Assembly (NCBI RefSeq): GCF_900111905.1
Contig: NZ_FOKM01000018.1
Span: 58,349-122,348 of the forward strand
DNA length: 64,000 bases
Source of the DNA: Rhizobium sp. NFR07
GTDB lineage: Bacteria; Pseudomonadota; Alphaproteobacteria; Rhizobiales; Rhizobiaceae
Direction: 5' to 3'
Positions 42,437 through 51,778 of the stretch are shown here, piece after piece. Below the pieces are notes generated by a model that had not been told where the DNA came from, did no database searches, and saw nothing but the letters and a program-made list of their open reading frames with translations. Both the position numbers and the translations under genes were made by a program. Within the stretch, counting starts at the first letter, position 1; each line of letters starts with the position of its first letter.

Positions 42437-43459
42437 ATGAAAGCAATCGGTTACAAGGCAGCAGGCGCGATTGAACGGGACGACGCCTTGCAGGACATCG
42501 AACTTCCCCGGCCGACACCGGCGGGCCGCGACATTCTCGTCGAGGTCGAGGCGATTTCGGTCAATCCTGTCGATACGAAGGTTCGTAAAAACGCCAGTCC
42601 GGAAGCGGGTCAATGGAAAATTCTCGGCTGGGATGCGGTCGGCAAGGTGGTTGAAGCCGGGCCTGACGTGAAAGGCTTCAAGGTCGGCGACGAGGTGTTT
42701 TACGCCGGCTCGCTGATCCGTCCCGGCGCAAACAGCCAGTTTCATCTCGTTGACGAACGTATCGTGGGCAAGAAACCCAAAACGCTTTCCAACGCAGAGG
42801 CTGCTGCCTTGCCGCTGACAGCCATCACCGCCTGGGAAATGCTGTTCGACCGGCTGGATATTCGCAAGCCCGTGCCAGGTGCGGCAAACGCGATCGTCAT
42901 TATCGGCGGTGCGGGTGGCGTCGGCTCGATCGCAATCCAGCTCGTGCGAGCGCTTACCAATGTGACAGTCATTGCCACAGCGTCGCGTCCGGAAACGCAG
43001 GAATGGGTGAGAAGCCTCGGTGCTCACCATGTCATCGACCATTCCAAACCGCTTGCTGAACAGGTTGACGCCCTCGGTATAGGCGCGCCGGCCTTCGTCT
43101 TCTCCACGACCGAGACCCATCGTCATCTAAAGGACATTATCGAGCTCATCGCGCCGCAGGGCCGCTTCGGCTTGATCGACGATCCGGACAGCCTCGATGT
43201 CCTTGGCTTCAAGCGCAAGGCTGCATCGATCCACTGGGAACTGATGTTCACGCGTTCGATCTTCGAGACCGCCGACATTGCCGAACAGGGCAAGCTGCTA
43301 AATGAAGTTTCCCGGCTGATCGACGAGGGGAAGATCTATACGACCGTCACTGAGACGCTTTCTCCCATAAACGCCGCGAACTTGAAAAAGGCACATGCCG
43401 CGATCGAAAGTGGAAAGACCAAAGGCAAGCTCGTGCTCGAAGGTTTCGAGGCCAAGTGA
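42437..43459 (+). CDS. Zinc-type alcohol dehydrogenase-like protein (MDR family)
   Basis: The 340-residue MDR protein has a GroES-like start (MKAIGYKAAGA), NPVDTKVRKN, the cofactor-binding IIGGAGGVGSIAIQL near residue 157, and SRPETQEWVRSLGAHHVIDH. It resembles the zinc-free YogA-like group of quinone oxidoreductases. AAAGGAG precedes ATG 42437. It is divergent from the HxlR gene, the classical HxlR/oxidoreductase arrangement, so it is probably induced by reactive electrophiles. A strong hairpin at 43467-43497 follows. Confidence 0.93.
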   Translation: MKAIGYKAAGAIERDDALQDIELPRPTPAGRDILVEVEAISVNPVDTKVRKNASPEAGQWKILGWDAVGKVVEAGPDVKGFKVGDEVFYAGSLIRPGANSQFHLVDERIVGKKPKTLSNAEAAALPLTAITAWEMLFDRLDIRKPVPGAANAIVIIGGAGGVGSIAIQLVRALTNVTVIATASRPETQEWVRSLGAHHVIDHSKPLAEQVDALGIGAPAFVFSTTETHRHLKDIIELIAPQGRFGLIDDPDSLDVLGFKRKAASIHWELMFTRSIFETADIAEQGKLLNEVSRLIDEGKIYTTVTETLSPINAANLKKAHAAIESGKTKGKLVLEGFEAK

Positions 43460-43466
43460 AGAGGCG

Positions 43467-43497
43467 AGGGCGGAAAGATTGCGAATCTTTCCGCCCT
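43467..43497 (+). terminator. Strong hairpin after the alcohol dehydrogenase gene
   Basis: AGGGCGGAAAGATT at 43467-43480 pairs perfectly with AATCTTTCCGCCCT at 43484-43497 across a 3-base loop. No T-run follows (GATTGTG), so it may act as a terminator or an RNA-stabilising element before the monooxygenase gene. Confidence 0.75.
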
Positions 43498-43525
43498 GAT
43501 TGTGACCTGAAAAGAGGACAGAACA

Positions 43526-43834
43526 ATGGACGAGAAGGCTTCGGAGGTTATCCACCTCGTTGCAAGGTTAAAGGCAAAGCCGGAGCAGCGGTCGGCGCTC
43601 TTTGATGCATTGAAGGCAATCGTGCCGGACGTGCGAAAGGAGGATGGCTGCCTGCTCTACGATCTTACCGTGGACCGCGACGATCCTGATTCAGCTGTGA
43701 TGCTGGAAAGCTGGCGGGATGGTTCGGCTCTCGAAGCTCATGCGCAGGCGGCCCCGTTCCGATCGCTGGCGGCCCGCCTTGATGTGCTTCTTGCGGAACC
43801 GTTGCACCTGCAACGCCTTCAGCAACTCCTCTGA
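43526..43834 (+). CDS. Antibiotic biosynthesis monooxygenase-like (ABM) quinol-oxidising protein
   Basis: The 102-residue protein has the ABM fold pattern (VIHLVARLKAKPEQRSALFDALKAIVPDVRKEDGCLLYDLTVDRDDPDSAVMLESWRDGSALEAHAQAAPF). Dimers of this fold (YgiN-type) act on quinols without a metal. It sits between the HxlR-linked oxidoreductase and an SDR on the plus strand, 28 bases after the hairpin and 50 bases before the SDR, so the three are probably co-transcribed and act in quinone stress. Function by homology only. Confidence 0.9.
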   Translation: MDEKASEVIHLVARLKAKPEQRSALFDALKAIVPDVRKEDGCLLYDLTVDRDDPDSAVMLESWRDGSALEAHAQAAPFRSLAARLDVLLAEPLHLQRLQQLL

Positions 43835-43884
43835 AACCAGATATTGCCGAGCTCGCGCCTGAGTGAGGCAGGAAGGGTAATATC

Positions 43885-44598
43885 ATGACATCTCTAGCAA
43901 CCAGCCGCGTTCTCGTTGTCGGCGGAAGTTCGGGTATCGGCCTAGCGGTGGCAGAAGCGGCCACCGCAGCCGGTGCTGCTGTCACGATCGCCTCGCGGTC
44001 ACGTCCGAAGCTTGAAGAGGCGTTGAAGTCGTTGGGGCCTCAGGCGCGATCCGCAGTTCTCGATACAGCGGACGAAAACGCGGTCGAAGCGTTTTTCGGG
44101 GCAAACGATCCGTTCGATCATATCGTCGTGTCAGCGGCACAGACGCCTACGGGACCTGTGCGCAAGCTTGCGCTTGCCGATGCGCAACAGGCAATGGAGA
44201 GCAAGTTCTGGGGCGCTTATCGCGTGGCTCGCTTCGCCCGGTTCACCGAACGAGGCACCTTGACCCTGGTCTCGGGTTTCCTCAGCGAGCGCCCGTCGGC
44301 CACGTCAGTGCTGCAGGGCGCCATCAATGCCGCGCTTGAAGGCTTGGCACGGGGCCTTGCCCTGGAACTTTCCCCCGTCCGCGTGAATACCGTCTCGCCT
44401 GGCCTGATCGATACGCCGCTCTGGTCGAAAATGGACCAGGACGCAAAAGACGCAATGTTCGCTAAGGTCGCCGCCAACCTGCCAGCAAAGACAGTGGGGA
44501 AGCCGGCCGACATCGCCAATGCTGTGCTTTTCCTCATGTCCACGCCGTTTGCGACTGGCTCGAATGTCCGCGTCGATGGCGGCGGCGCTATCGCATGA
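43885..44598 (+). CDS. SDR-fold protein lacking the YxxxK active site
   Basis: The 237-residue protein has VGGSSGIG near residue 12 for cofactor and the C-terminal GSNVRVDGGG of FabG-like SDRs. The expected tyrosine and lysine are missing: after LVSGF the residues that should be Y and K are in SVLQGAINAAL. It should therefore be catalytically impaired, or use another mechanism, and may bind NAD(P)H without catalysis. The NNAG motif is also changed to VSAAQT. AGGAAGGG lies upstream of ATG 43885. It is downstream of the monooxygenase and upstream of the secreted protein at 44727. Confidence 0.9.
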   Translation: MTSLATSRVLVVGGSSGIGLAVAEAATAAGAAVTIASRSRPKLEEALKSLGPQARSAVLDTADENAVEAFFGANDPFDHIVVSAAQTPTGPVRKLALADAQQAMESKFWGAYRVARFARFTERGTLTLVSGFLSERPSATSVLQGAINAALEGLARGLALELSPVRVNTVSPGLIDTPLWSKMDQDAKDAMFAKVAANLPAKTVGKPADIANAVLFLMSTPFATGSNVRVDGGGAIA

Positions 44599-44726
44599 AA
44601 CCTACCTCTTACTGAAAGCAAACATTGCACCGGCCTTGTCCGTGCAACTGTCTCGAAACTTGCCCTTCCGGCCCGTCGGCGCTCCGCCCCGCCGGGATCG
44701 ATGGGCTGTGCTCTATGGAGATCTCA

Positions 44727-45875
44727 ATGATAAAGAAAACGCTGTTATTGCTGGCCACCACTGGCTTGATACTGGCACTACCCGTTGGCCGGTCTTTTGC
44801 TGAAGATAAAGCGTCGAAGCTTGAAACTGTGGCGACTTTTACCGACGCAATGCCGACCGGGGTTACCGTCGCGCGTGATGGCCGCATCTTCATCAACTAT
44901 CCACGTTGGGGCGACGACGTCCCCTTCACTGTAGCGGAGTTGATCAACGGCAAGGCGGTGGCCTACCCCGATGCAGAAATCAATAAAGCGGACCCGGCCA
45001 ATCCGGCCAAGAGCCTGATCAGCGTCCAGAGCGTCGTCGTTGATCCGGCCAACCGTCTGTGGATCCTCGACACCGCGGCACCCGGGTTCAAGCCGCCGCT
45101 TCAGGGCGGTGCCAAGCTGGTCGCCGTCGACCTCGCGACCAACAAGGTGGTCAAGACCATCGTTTTCCCAGCAGATGTTATTCTCAAGTCGACTTATGTG
45201 AACGATATCCGTTTCGATCTGACCAAGGGTTCGGAGGGTGTCGCCTATGTGACCGACAGCTCTCTGATGGGCCCCGGCGGCATCATCGTCGTTGATCTCG
45301 CGTCCGGTAAAGCCTTCCGTCGCCTATCGGGCGACCCGAGCACATCGGCTGACAAGGATTTCATCGCTGTCATAGACGGCCAGAGGTTCATGAACCGTCC
45401 GAAGGACGGAAAACCCTCCAAAATCCAAATCGCCAGCGATGGGATTGCCATCTCTCCGGACGGCGAGACGTTGTACTACTCGGCGGTATCCGGCCGCCAT
45501 CTCTATTCCGTACCGACGGCAGCACTTCTCGATCAGAACGTCAGCGGAAAGCAGCTTGCCGCCAAGGTCAAGGACCTTGGTCTAAAAGGTGCATCCGATG
45601 GACTGGAGACAGATGACCAGGGCCGCGTCTACGGTGGCGATTACGAGCATGGCAGTATCCGGGTGTTCGACAAGGGCAAGTGGTCGACGCTCGTCCATTC
45701 CCGGGAAATTCAGTGGCCGGATACTCTCTCTATCGCGGCGGATGGCTACCTCTACTTTACCGCCAACCAGCTCGACAAGCAGGCTGGCTTCCATCAGGGC
45801 GTCGACATGCGCAAGAAGCCCTACAAGCTGCTCCGCATCAAGATCGACGCCGGCCCGGTTCTGTTGAAGAAGTAA
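44727..45875 (+). CDS. Secreted Yellow/MRJP-like beta-propeller protein
   Basis: The 382-residue protein begins with a signal peptide (MIKKTLLLLATTGLILALPVGRSFAE), so it is exported to the periplasm. The mature part contains repeated beta-propeller blades (VVVDPANRLWILDTAAPG, YVTDSSLMGPGGIIVVDL, ISPDGETLYYSAVSGRHLYSV, LETDDQGRVYGGDYEHG) as in the major royal jelly/Yellow family. Such bacterial proteins may bind or hydrolyse small molecules. GGAG precedes ATG 44727; a longer frame begins upstream. It is the last gene of the 42437 cluster and is followed by a hairpin at 45902-45935. Confidence 0.9.
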   Translation: MIKKTLLLLATTGLILALPVGRSFAEDKASKLETVATFTDAMPTGVTVARDGRIFINYPRWGDDVPFTVAELINGKAVAYPDAEINKADPANPAKSLISVQSVVVDPANRLWILDTAAPGFKPPLQGGAKLVAVDLATNKVVKTIVFPADVILKSTYVNDIRFDLTKGSEGVAYVTDSSLMGPGGIIVVDLASGKAFRRLSGDPSTSADKDFIAVIDGQRFMNRPKDGKPSKIQIASDGIAISPDGETLYYSAVSGRHLYSVPTAALLDQNVSGKQLAAKVKDLGLKGASDGLETDDQGRVYGGDYEHGSIRVFDKGKWSTLVHSREIQWPDTLSIAADGYLYFTANQLDKQAGFHQGVDMRKKPYKLLRIKIDAGPVLLKK

Positions 45876-45901
45876 TTGGCGTAACTCATTTTTGCATTAG
45901 G

Positions 45902-45935
45902 ATCAGCGGCGATGATTGCCCCCATCGCCGCTGAT
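45902..45935. terminator. Hairpin between convergent genes
   Basis: ATCAGCGGCGATG at 45902-45914 pairs with CATCGCCGCTGAT at 45923-45935, a perfect 13-base-pair stem with an 8-base loop. It lies between the MRJP-like gene and the convergent transporter-kinase gene and may stop both. Confidence 0.75.
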
Positions 45936-45953
45936 TTCAGCGGGTAACTCGTA

Positions 45954-48506
45954 TCAAACGGCAGGAATGGCTGAGGCTCCATGGCTGGGCGTCATTGCCT
46001 GGGGCAAGATCATCTCGAACACGGCTCCGCCGTCAGGATGGTTGCGAGCGGCCAGCGAGCCGCCATGTGCTTCAACAATCGTCTTGCAGATTGAAAGACC
46101 AACCCCCATGCCTTCGGACTTGGTTGTGAAGAATGGGTCGAACAGCTTTGCAAGGTTGTCTTGTAGGATCCCAGTCCCGTTGTCACGGACCGTCAGCCTT
46201 ATGGTCTCTTCTGAAACTTGATCGGTGACCAGCTTCAGTTCCCGCCGGTCCAGCGAGGTCTCGTTCATCGCGTGGATGGCGTTCGTGACTAGATTTGCGA
46301 TCACCTGCTGCATTTCCACCCTGTTGGCGAGAACCACGTGGTCGAGCTCCGCAAACATCGATTTGATGCGTGTCGCGGAAGATGTGACCTCTCGCTCCAG
46401 CAGTCCGATCACCTCCAGGATAAGCTCCTTGAGATCGACAGGTTCAGGTCGAGGCTGATTTCCTTTGATCTGCTCGCGAGTACGCTGAATGATCTGGCTG
46501 GCGCGCATACTGTGCTGCACAACCTTCTCGGCTGCGTTATGGGCTGCCTGTATGTCCGGCGTTTCAGACTTCAGCCAGCGGATGCAAGCCTGTGCGAACA
46601 TGACTGCGGCACCAATCGGCTGGTTGACCTCGTGAGCAATAGTGGCGGAGACCGCCCCCACGGTTGCCACCCGACCGGCACGGGCAAGCTGCACTTGGGC
46701 CGCAAGGAGTGCCTCCTTCGCTTGCTCACGCTCAGTCACATCGATCATCGCGCAAGCGACACGGTCAAGAGCGTCGCGATCCGTCGTCAGTGCTGCAATA
46801 AACAGAACCGTAACCGGTTTGCCCTCACGGGTCAGCAGATGTAACTCCTTCTCATAACGTTCAGCGCTATCCTCCACCGCCAAAATCAACGAAAGAAACG
46901 TGTCCGCATTGGTCGGTAGAAACCGGCGCATCGGACCGAGGAGCTCTTCTGCCGAGCTGCAAGCAAATAGCTTCACTGTGGCGTCGTTGACGTCAACAAA
47001 GTGTATGAGATCCGCGCATTCGTCGGCAGAGCCCGGATGACGTTCGAAGAAATCTCTGACACTGCTACCATTGGCCAGAGCTATCTCATCGAGTTTCTCA
47101 CGCAGCCTTGATAGGTCGAGTTCACAAAGGGAAACATGGTTCTGCTCGAAAATAGCGCGATAGCGCTTCTCACTTTGCGTGAGCGCATGCATGGTTCGGG
47201 CGCGCGCGCTCGCATCGAATGCGACAAGGCTCAGTCCGCCGGTGATCGCCAGGTAGAAACCGACGGCGAGGAGGCCGCTGGTGGAGGCAAGCGTCTGAGC
47301 GATCACAGGAGAAAAGGCGCCACCCACGATACCGCCAATGTTGAAGGCGAGCGACGTGCCGGAATATCGGACACGGGCGGGAAACAAGCTCGGCAGCCAG
47401 GCGCCGAGCGGTCCGTTGACGAAGCCCATGGCACAGAGAGAAAGAGCCAGGTAGAGGAAGATCGTCGACAGCGAGCCACTGCTCATCATCGGCGATATGG
47501 CGATGCCTGACAGGATCGTCCCGACGCATCCCCAGATCAATACTCGTTCGTGGCTCAGCCGATCGGCAAGCCAGCTCGCGATGATAATCGAGCCTGCCAT
47601 GAAAAAGATGGCAATCAGCTGCACTCCAAGAAATTCAGCTCTTGTATAGCCGAGGCTTGTCGTGCCGTAGCCGAGCGCAAACGCGGTCACCACGTAGTAA
47701 AGAGAGAAGCATGCGACGACACCGAAGGCGCCGATGATAAGCTGGGAGGAATGATCGCGCACGACCTCAACAAGGGGAACGCGTGCGGGCTTCGTCTCAG
47801 CGACCGCCTCGGTGAATTCGGGGGTTTCAACCAGGTTGAAGCGCAGCCAGAGGCCAAAGCCTACAAGCGGAAGGCTGACGAGGAAGGGAATGCGCCATCC
47901 CCAGCTGGCGAACTCTGCCGGGGTCAGCGAAACCGTCAGCAACAGGAATAGTCCATTGGCCAAGAGGAAGCCGATTGGTGCACCAAGCGGTGCGAACATC
48001 GCAAAACGGGCCCGCCATCCAGGAGGAGCATTTTCCAGCGCCAGCAGGACAGCGCCTGTCCACTCTCCCCCGAGCGCCAAGCCTTGGCCGAAACGCAACA
48101 GACAGAGGAGGGCGGGGGCTAGCCAACCCGCGACCGCGTAGCTTGGAAGAAGGCCGATCGCAGCTGTTGAGAGGCCCATCAACAATAGCGACGCTACGAG
48201 GGTGGCCTTGCGACCCACCCGATCTCCAAAATGCCCGAAGACAACGCCTCCGATCGGCCTCGCCATAAACGCGATGCCAAAGCTTGCATAGGCTCCGATC
48301 AGCTCCAGCGATGAGACGGAAGCCGGAAAGAAGAGTGGCCCGAATATCAAGCTTGCGGCAGTCGCATAGATGTAGAAATCGTAGAATTCGACAGACGTCC
48401 CGATGAGGCTCGACACGAGAATTCGCGAGGTTACCGCGATCGGTTTGGTTGTTCCTCCACCTGTCGAATGGAAGGTGGAGGTCTCGGTCGGCAGGACATC
48501 GGCCAT
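45954..48506 (-). CDS. MHS-type MFS transporter fused to a PAS-histidine kinase
   Basis: This 850-residue protein joins a 12-helix MFS transporter (residues about 25-430, with FYDFYIYATAASLIFGPLFFP and GHFGDRVGRKATL typical of the metabolite:H+ symporter group), a PAS-like region (about 440-590) and a histidine kinase. The kinase has HisKA with H in ATIAHEVNQP, then the N box NLVTNAIHA, DNGTGI and GMGVGLSI of the ATPase domain. It should sit in the inner membrane and phosphorylate a response regulator; transport may be kept or changed into sensing. Two response regulators are divergent at 48703 and 49391 and are likely partners. The ribosome-binding site is weak. Confidence 0.92.
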   Translation of the reverse strand: MADVLPTETSTFHSTGGGTTKPIAVTSRILVSSLIGTSVEFYDFYIYATAASLIFGPLFFPASVSSLELIGAYASFGIAFMARPIGGVVFGHFGDRVGRKATLVASLLLMGLSTAAIGLLPSYAVAGWLAPALLCLLRFGQGLALGGEWTGAVLLALENAPPGWRARFAMFAPLGAPIGFLLANGLFLLLTVSLTPAEFASWGWRIPFLVSLPLVGFGLWLRFNLVETPEFTEAVAETKPARVPLVEVVRDHSSQLIIGAFGVVACFSLYYVVTAFALGYGTTSLGYTRAEFLGVQLIAIFFMAGSIIIASWLADRLSHERVLIWGCVGTILSGIAISPMMSSGSLSTIFLYLALSLCAMGFVNGPLGAWLPSLFPARVRYSGTSLAFNIGGIVGGAFSPVIAQTLASTSGLLAVGFYLAITGGLSLVAFDASARARTMHALTQSEKRYRAIFEQNHVSLCELDLSRLREKLDEIALANGSSVRDFFERHPGSADECADLIHFVDVNDATVKLFACSSAEELLGPMRRFLPTNADTFLSLILAVEDSAERYEKELHLLTREGKPVTVLFIAALTTDRDALDRVACAMIDVTEREQAKEALLAAQVQLARAGRVATVGAVSATIAHEVNQPIGAAVMFAQACIRWLKSETPDIQAAHNAAEKVVQHSMRASQIIQRTREQIKGNQPRPEPVDLKELILEVIGLLEREVTSSATRIKSMFAELDHVVLANRVEMQQVIANLVTNAIHAMNETSLDRRELKLVTDQVSEETIRLTVRDNGTGILQDNLAKLFDPFFTTKSEGMGVGLSICKTIVEAHGGSLAARNHPDGGAVFEMILPQAMTPSHGASAIPAV

Positions 48507-48702
48507 GAAATGTGTCGCTAAAATGGATGATCGGATCTGGCGAGATTTCTGTTAGCACTTCGCGGACCTGTCTGCACCTCTAAGGAGCAAATACCGCGTG
48601 GAGTAGGCGTTCTGTCTATGGCGCGTAAGGCTGAAGCTCTGTAGGAAGATTTGACGACGACGTTTCATACATCCGCAAGCCGAGTTTGTCCGGAGAGAAC
48701 GC

Positions 48703-49317
48703 ATGACCGACGCAACACCCCTTGTTACCATCGTTGACGACGACGAAGGGATGCGGGAAAGCGTCGGCGAAATCCTCAGGTCCGTTGGGATCGCTTCGGT
48801 CGGGTTTGGCTCTACCACCGAACTCTTGGCCGCGACCATGCCCGATCGCCCCGGATGCTTGGTTCTCGACGTTCGGCTGCCCGGGCTCAGCGGTTTGGAG
48901 TTACAGACCAAACTCGCGGCAGCCGGTAATCGAAAGCCGATCATTTTCATGACCGGGTATGGGGACGTCCCGATGACCGTTCGAGCGATGAAAGCGGGAG
49001 CGCTTGATTTCCTGCAGAAGCCATTCCGGGATCAGGATATCATCGATGCCGTAACTGCTGCGATCGAGAAAGATCGGGAGCAACGTTCGCAGTTGTCTGC
49101 AACGATGGAAATATCCAAGCTTGCCGCCACGCTGACGCCGCGCGAAACACAGGTCATGGATGCTGTCATCCGAGGTCTGCTGAACAAACAGATCGCTCAT
49201 GAGCTGCAACTGAGCGAAATCACCGTCAAGATTCATCGCGGCAACGTCATGCGCAAGATGAAGTCGGCCTCGGTCGCCGACCTGGTTCGGAAGGCGGAGC
49301 TGCTTAAAGCCGGCTGA
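48703..49317 (+). CDS. FixJ-type response regulator
   Basis: The 204-residue protein has a receiver domain (TIVDDDEGMRESV, phosphoacceptor D in VLDVRLPGLSG, K in LQKPFRDQD) and a LuxR/FixJ-type HTH (LTPRETQVMDAVIRGLLNKQIAHELQLSEITVKIHRGNVMRKM). GGAGAG precedes ATG 48703. It is divergent from the transporter-kinase gene and is the probable output of that kinase. It should control transcription of unknown targets, perhaps nearby transport or metabolic genes. Confidence 0.95.
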   Translation: MTDATPLVTIVDDDEGMRESVGEILRSVGIASVGFGSTTELLAATMPDRPGCLVLDVRLPGLSGLELQTKLAAAGNRKPIIFMTGYGDVPMTVRAMKAGALDFLQKPFRDQDIIDAVTAAIEKDREQRSQLSATMEISKLAATLTPRETQVMDAVIRGLLNKQIAHELQLSEITVKIHRGNVMRKMKSASVADLVRKAELLKAG

Positions 49318-49390
49318 CGCAACCAAAATTCACGAGATGCATACGTACCTTTAGCCTGCTGGTCGGGCCTGTTTATGATCGTTTCGGCAT

Positions 49391-49840
49391 ATGGCCATAC
49401 GATCGTATAACTATCGCGAGGCCAGCGACAGGCTATTTACAGCGATGACAGAACGTGTTGCGGAAAGGACGGCGCCGGTGTTCCTCGGCAAAAAAACCAT
49501 TGCTATCGTTGATGACGACGAGGCGCTGCTTGAGGCCACATCCGGTTTTCTCGAGGCAATGGGTTATGATGTCCTCGCTTTCGGATCTGGAGAGGCGTTT
49601 TTGCAATCTTCCGACACGGGCCGCGTTGATGTCCTCTTAACAGACATCAATATGCCTGGCATGAGTGGCCTTGATCTGCAAAATGTCGTTCGCGCCCAGC
49701 ATCCCGGTATTCCAGTCGTCATGATGACAGCATTACGGGACGACATGCTGCGGCAGCGCGCCATAACGAGCGGAGCCAGGGAGCTCCTTCAAAAGCCAAT
49801 TCTTGCCGATGATCTCATTCGCTGCCTGGAGGGCGCGTAA
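49391..49840 (+). CDS. Stand-alone receiver (CheY-like) protein
   Basis: The 149-residue protein has a receiver domain only (IAIVDDDEALLEATSGFL, phosphoacceptor in LLTDINMPGMSG, K in LLQKPILADD). No output domain follows. Starts further in (ATG 49445 or GTG 49480, the latter behind AAGGA) are possible and would remove a non-conserved N terminus. It is downstream of the FixJ-type gene and may compete for phosphate from the transporter-kinase or act as a phosphate sink. Confidence 0.9.
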   Translation: MAIRSYNYREASDRLFTAMTERVAERTAPVFLGKKTIAIVDDDEALLEATSGFLEAMGYDVLAFGSGEAFLQSSDTGRVDVLLTDINMPGMSGLDLQNVVRAQHPGIPVVMMTALRDDMLRQRAITSGARELLQKPILADDLIRCLEGA

Positions 49841-49910
49841 GAAGGCCCGCCCATCTTCAGGCCTTACGGTTGCGAATAGGTACCTGTAGATTAGCCTATC
49901 CATAACAGAA

Positions 49911-49945
49911 AACCTGTAATCGCCGGGAGAAGGCGGTTACAGGTT
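49911..49945. terminator. Bidirectional hairpin between receiver and AraC genes
   Basis: AACCTGTAATCGCC at 49911-49924 pairs with GGCGGTTACAGGTT at 49932-49945 with one wobble pair and a 7-base loop. A T-rich run is present after it on the minus strand, serving the AraC gene. Confidence 0.75.
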
Positions 49946-50014
49946 TGCCTGTCGTTCAGCTGTGAGACCAAGTGTTGGGGCCGACATGCCGGCGCCAACA
50001 CGCGTTGATATGTA

Positions 50015-50515
50015 TCAGTGGAGCATTTGTCTCGCTTCCGTCCGCTGAGGCTTCCGCCAAGCGTTTGGCGTTGTACCAAAGGTGCGGCGAAACACCTTGC
50101 AAAGATGAGCTTGGTCCGACATTCCGCAATCAAGGGCAATCTGGCTGAGGGAAGCGTCTGTCTGCGCCATCAATTGCTTGGCGAAAGCCATCCGGCGACC
50201 GAGAACATAGTCGTAAGGCGACTGGCCGGCCGTTGCCCTAAAAGCACGAGAAAAGTGACTGCAGCTCAACCGGGCAAGATCTGCGAGTTCCTCGATCCTG
50301 ATCGTTTCGGAAAGGTTCTCTTCGATGAACTTCAACACCTTCTTGTACTGCCATGGAGCGAGCCCGCCACGAACAACTTCGGTGCTCGCATCCGGGAAGA
50401 AGGCGGGCATCTTTGCGATGTCGGCATCGACAGTTGATGGGTGTACACCGGTGGCGGTGCTGGGGCGCACGGCGTCGGCATTGGTTGTCCAAGATATGTT
50501 TGCGGTAGCGATCAT
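50015..50515 (-). CDS. AraC-family regulator, HTH-only type
   Basis: The 166-residue protein has a short N terminus and a C-terminal AraC double helix-turn-helix (ADLARLSCSHFSRAFRATAGQSPYDYVLGRRMAFAKQLM, then IALDCGMSDQAHLCKVFRRTFG). A full ligand-binding domain is absent. AAGGAG precedes ATG 50515; a longer frame begins at 50629. It is divergent from the SDR-cupin operon at 50959 across 440 bases and is the likely regulator. Such short AraC proteins may respond through a partner protein or by level alone. Confidence 0.92.
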   Translation of the reverse strand: MIATANISWTTNADAVRPSTATGVHPSTVDADIAKMPAFFPDASTEVVRGGLAPWQYKKVLKFIEENLSETIRIEELADLARLSCSHFSRAFRATAGQSPYDYVLGRRMAFAKQLMAQTDASLSQIALDCGMSDQAHLCKVFRRTFGTTPNAWRKPQRTEARQMLH

Positions 50516-50958
50516 CTTGTTAACTCCTTGGGTAAACTCAATGATCTCTTTTTGCCCAACGTATCTTGATTTGGCGACTGAACTCAGGTGCGCACAACCC
50601 CAAACCTTTGGATGGGGTGCCGCTGCCAAGGATGTTAGTCACTCGTTTCGATGGTGTGGATCGGCATATTCCGAGCCGGTCAACCGAAAGTTCTGTGGCC
50701 ACGCAAGATCTCCTTTGGCTGAAGGCAGACTTGCGACCGAAGTGACTTTGACGACGAGAACAATATGGTTAACGGGGGCACCCGGATGAAGCGAGTATGC
50801 CTCAAGGGTGGGAACCCGACTTGGCGGTCAATTCGATGATTGCTCGCCAAGGGCGTCCACCTTCGCCTTACGAGCAGTGAATGTATCGTCAAATATCACG
50901 AACTGCGTCCGCTCTAGCTTCCCGGTGCCATTCTTATCGCCCCTGAAGGAGTTTAAAC
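50516..50958. other. Divergent intergenic region between AraC and SDR genes
   Basis: This 443-base region should carry promoters for both genes. A GAAGGAG ribosome-binding site before 50959 and AAGGAG before 50515 are clear. No perfect operator repeat was found. Confidence 0.45.
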
Positions 50959-51768
50959 ATGAGCACTGAAAACAAGACCGCAGTCATCACAGGCGCATCT
51001 TCTGGTATCGGCGCGACCTATGCGGATCGGCTGGCGATGCGTGGTTACGACGTCATCCTGGTCGCGAGAAACAAGCATAAGCTTGAGGCTGTCGCTGAGC
51101 GTATCCGCAAGTCTCACGATGTAAGGGTAACGGTTTTGACCGCCGATTTGACCAAGGACGCTGACCTCGCCGCCCTCGAGGCGCGTCTTTCAGGCGACGA
51201 GAGCATTTCTGTTCTTGTCAACAATGCCGGCTTCGGTGGCGCCGGCACGCTTCTGGAGAGCGATATCGGCAAAATGGCTGAAATGATTGCCACCAACGTC
51301 ACGGCCCCAACGCGTCTGACGTATGCGGTCGTGCCTGGCATGGTCAAGCGAGGCGGCGGCACGATCATCAATATCGCGTCCATTGTGGCGATCGCTCCGG
51401 AGCTGCTCAACGGCGTCTATGGCGGCACCAAGGCATATATGCTGGCCTTCACCCAGTCGCTGCAGCATGAGCTTTCCTCCAAGGGCATCCATGCTCAGGC
51501 GGTATTGCCGGGCGCGACATCGACCGAATTTTGGGACATTGCGGGCGTTGGCGTGAGCAACCTTCCGAGCGAATGGCTGATGAGCACTACGGATCTGGTT
51601 GATTCCGCCCTTCTCGGCCTCGACCGCCAGGAAAAGGTGACGATTCCTTCGCTCCAGGACGGTGCGGAATGGGAGGCCTATGAGGCCGCCCGTCAGATCA
51701 TGCTGCCGCATCTTTCAAACGTTCATCCGGCTCCACGCTATGCCCGCGCATCCGAACTGGCCGCGTGA
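50959..51768 (+). CDS. Short-chain dehydrogenase/reductase (SDR)
   Basis: The 269-residue SDR has TGASSGIG near residue 11, NNAGFGG near 89, IASIV and YGGTK with the catalytic YxxxK near 155, and PGATSTEFW. The subgroup resembles ketoreductases and sorbitol/steroid-type dehydrogenases. AAGGAG precedes ATG 50959. The cupin gene starts 10 bases after its stop, so they form an operon. It is divergent from an AraC regulator. Substrate unknown. Confidence 0.94.
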   Translation: MSTENKTAVITGASSGIGATYADRLAMRGYDVILVARNKHKLEAVAERIRKSHDVRVTVLTADLTKDADLAALEARLSGDESISVLVNNAGFGGAGTLLESDIGKMAEMIATNVTAPTRLTYAVVPGMVKRGGGTIINIASIVAIAPELLNGVYGGTKAYMLAFTQSLQHELSSKGIHAQAVLPGATSTEFWDIAGVGVSNLPSEWLMSTTDLVDSALLGLDRQEKVTIPSLQDGAEWEAYEAARQIMLPHLSNVHPAPRYARASELAA

Positions 51769-51778
51769 GGAGTTTGCC

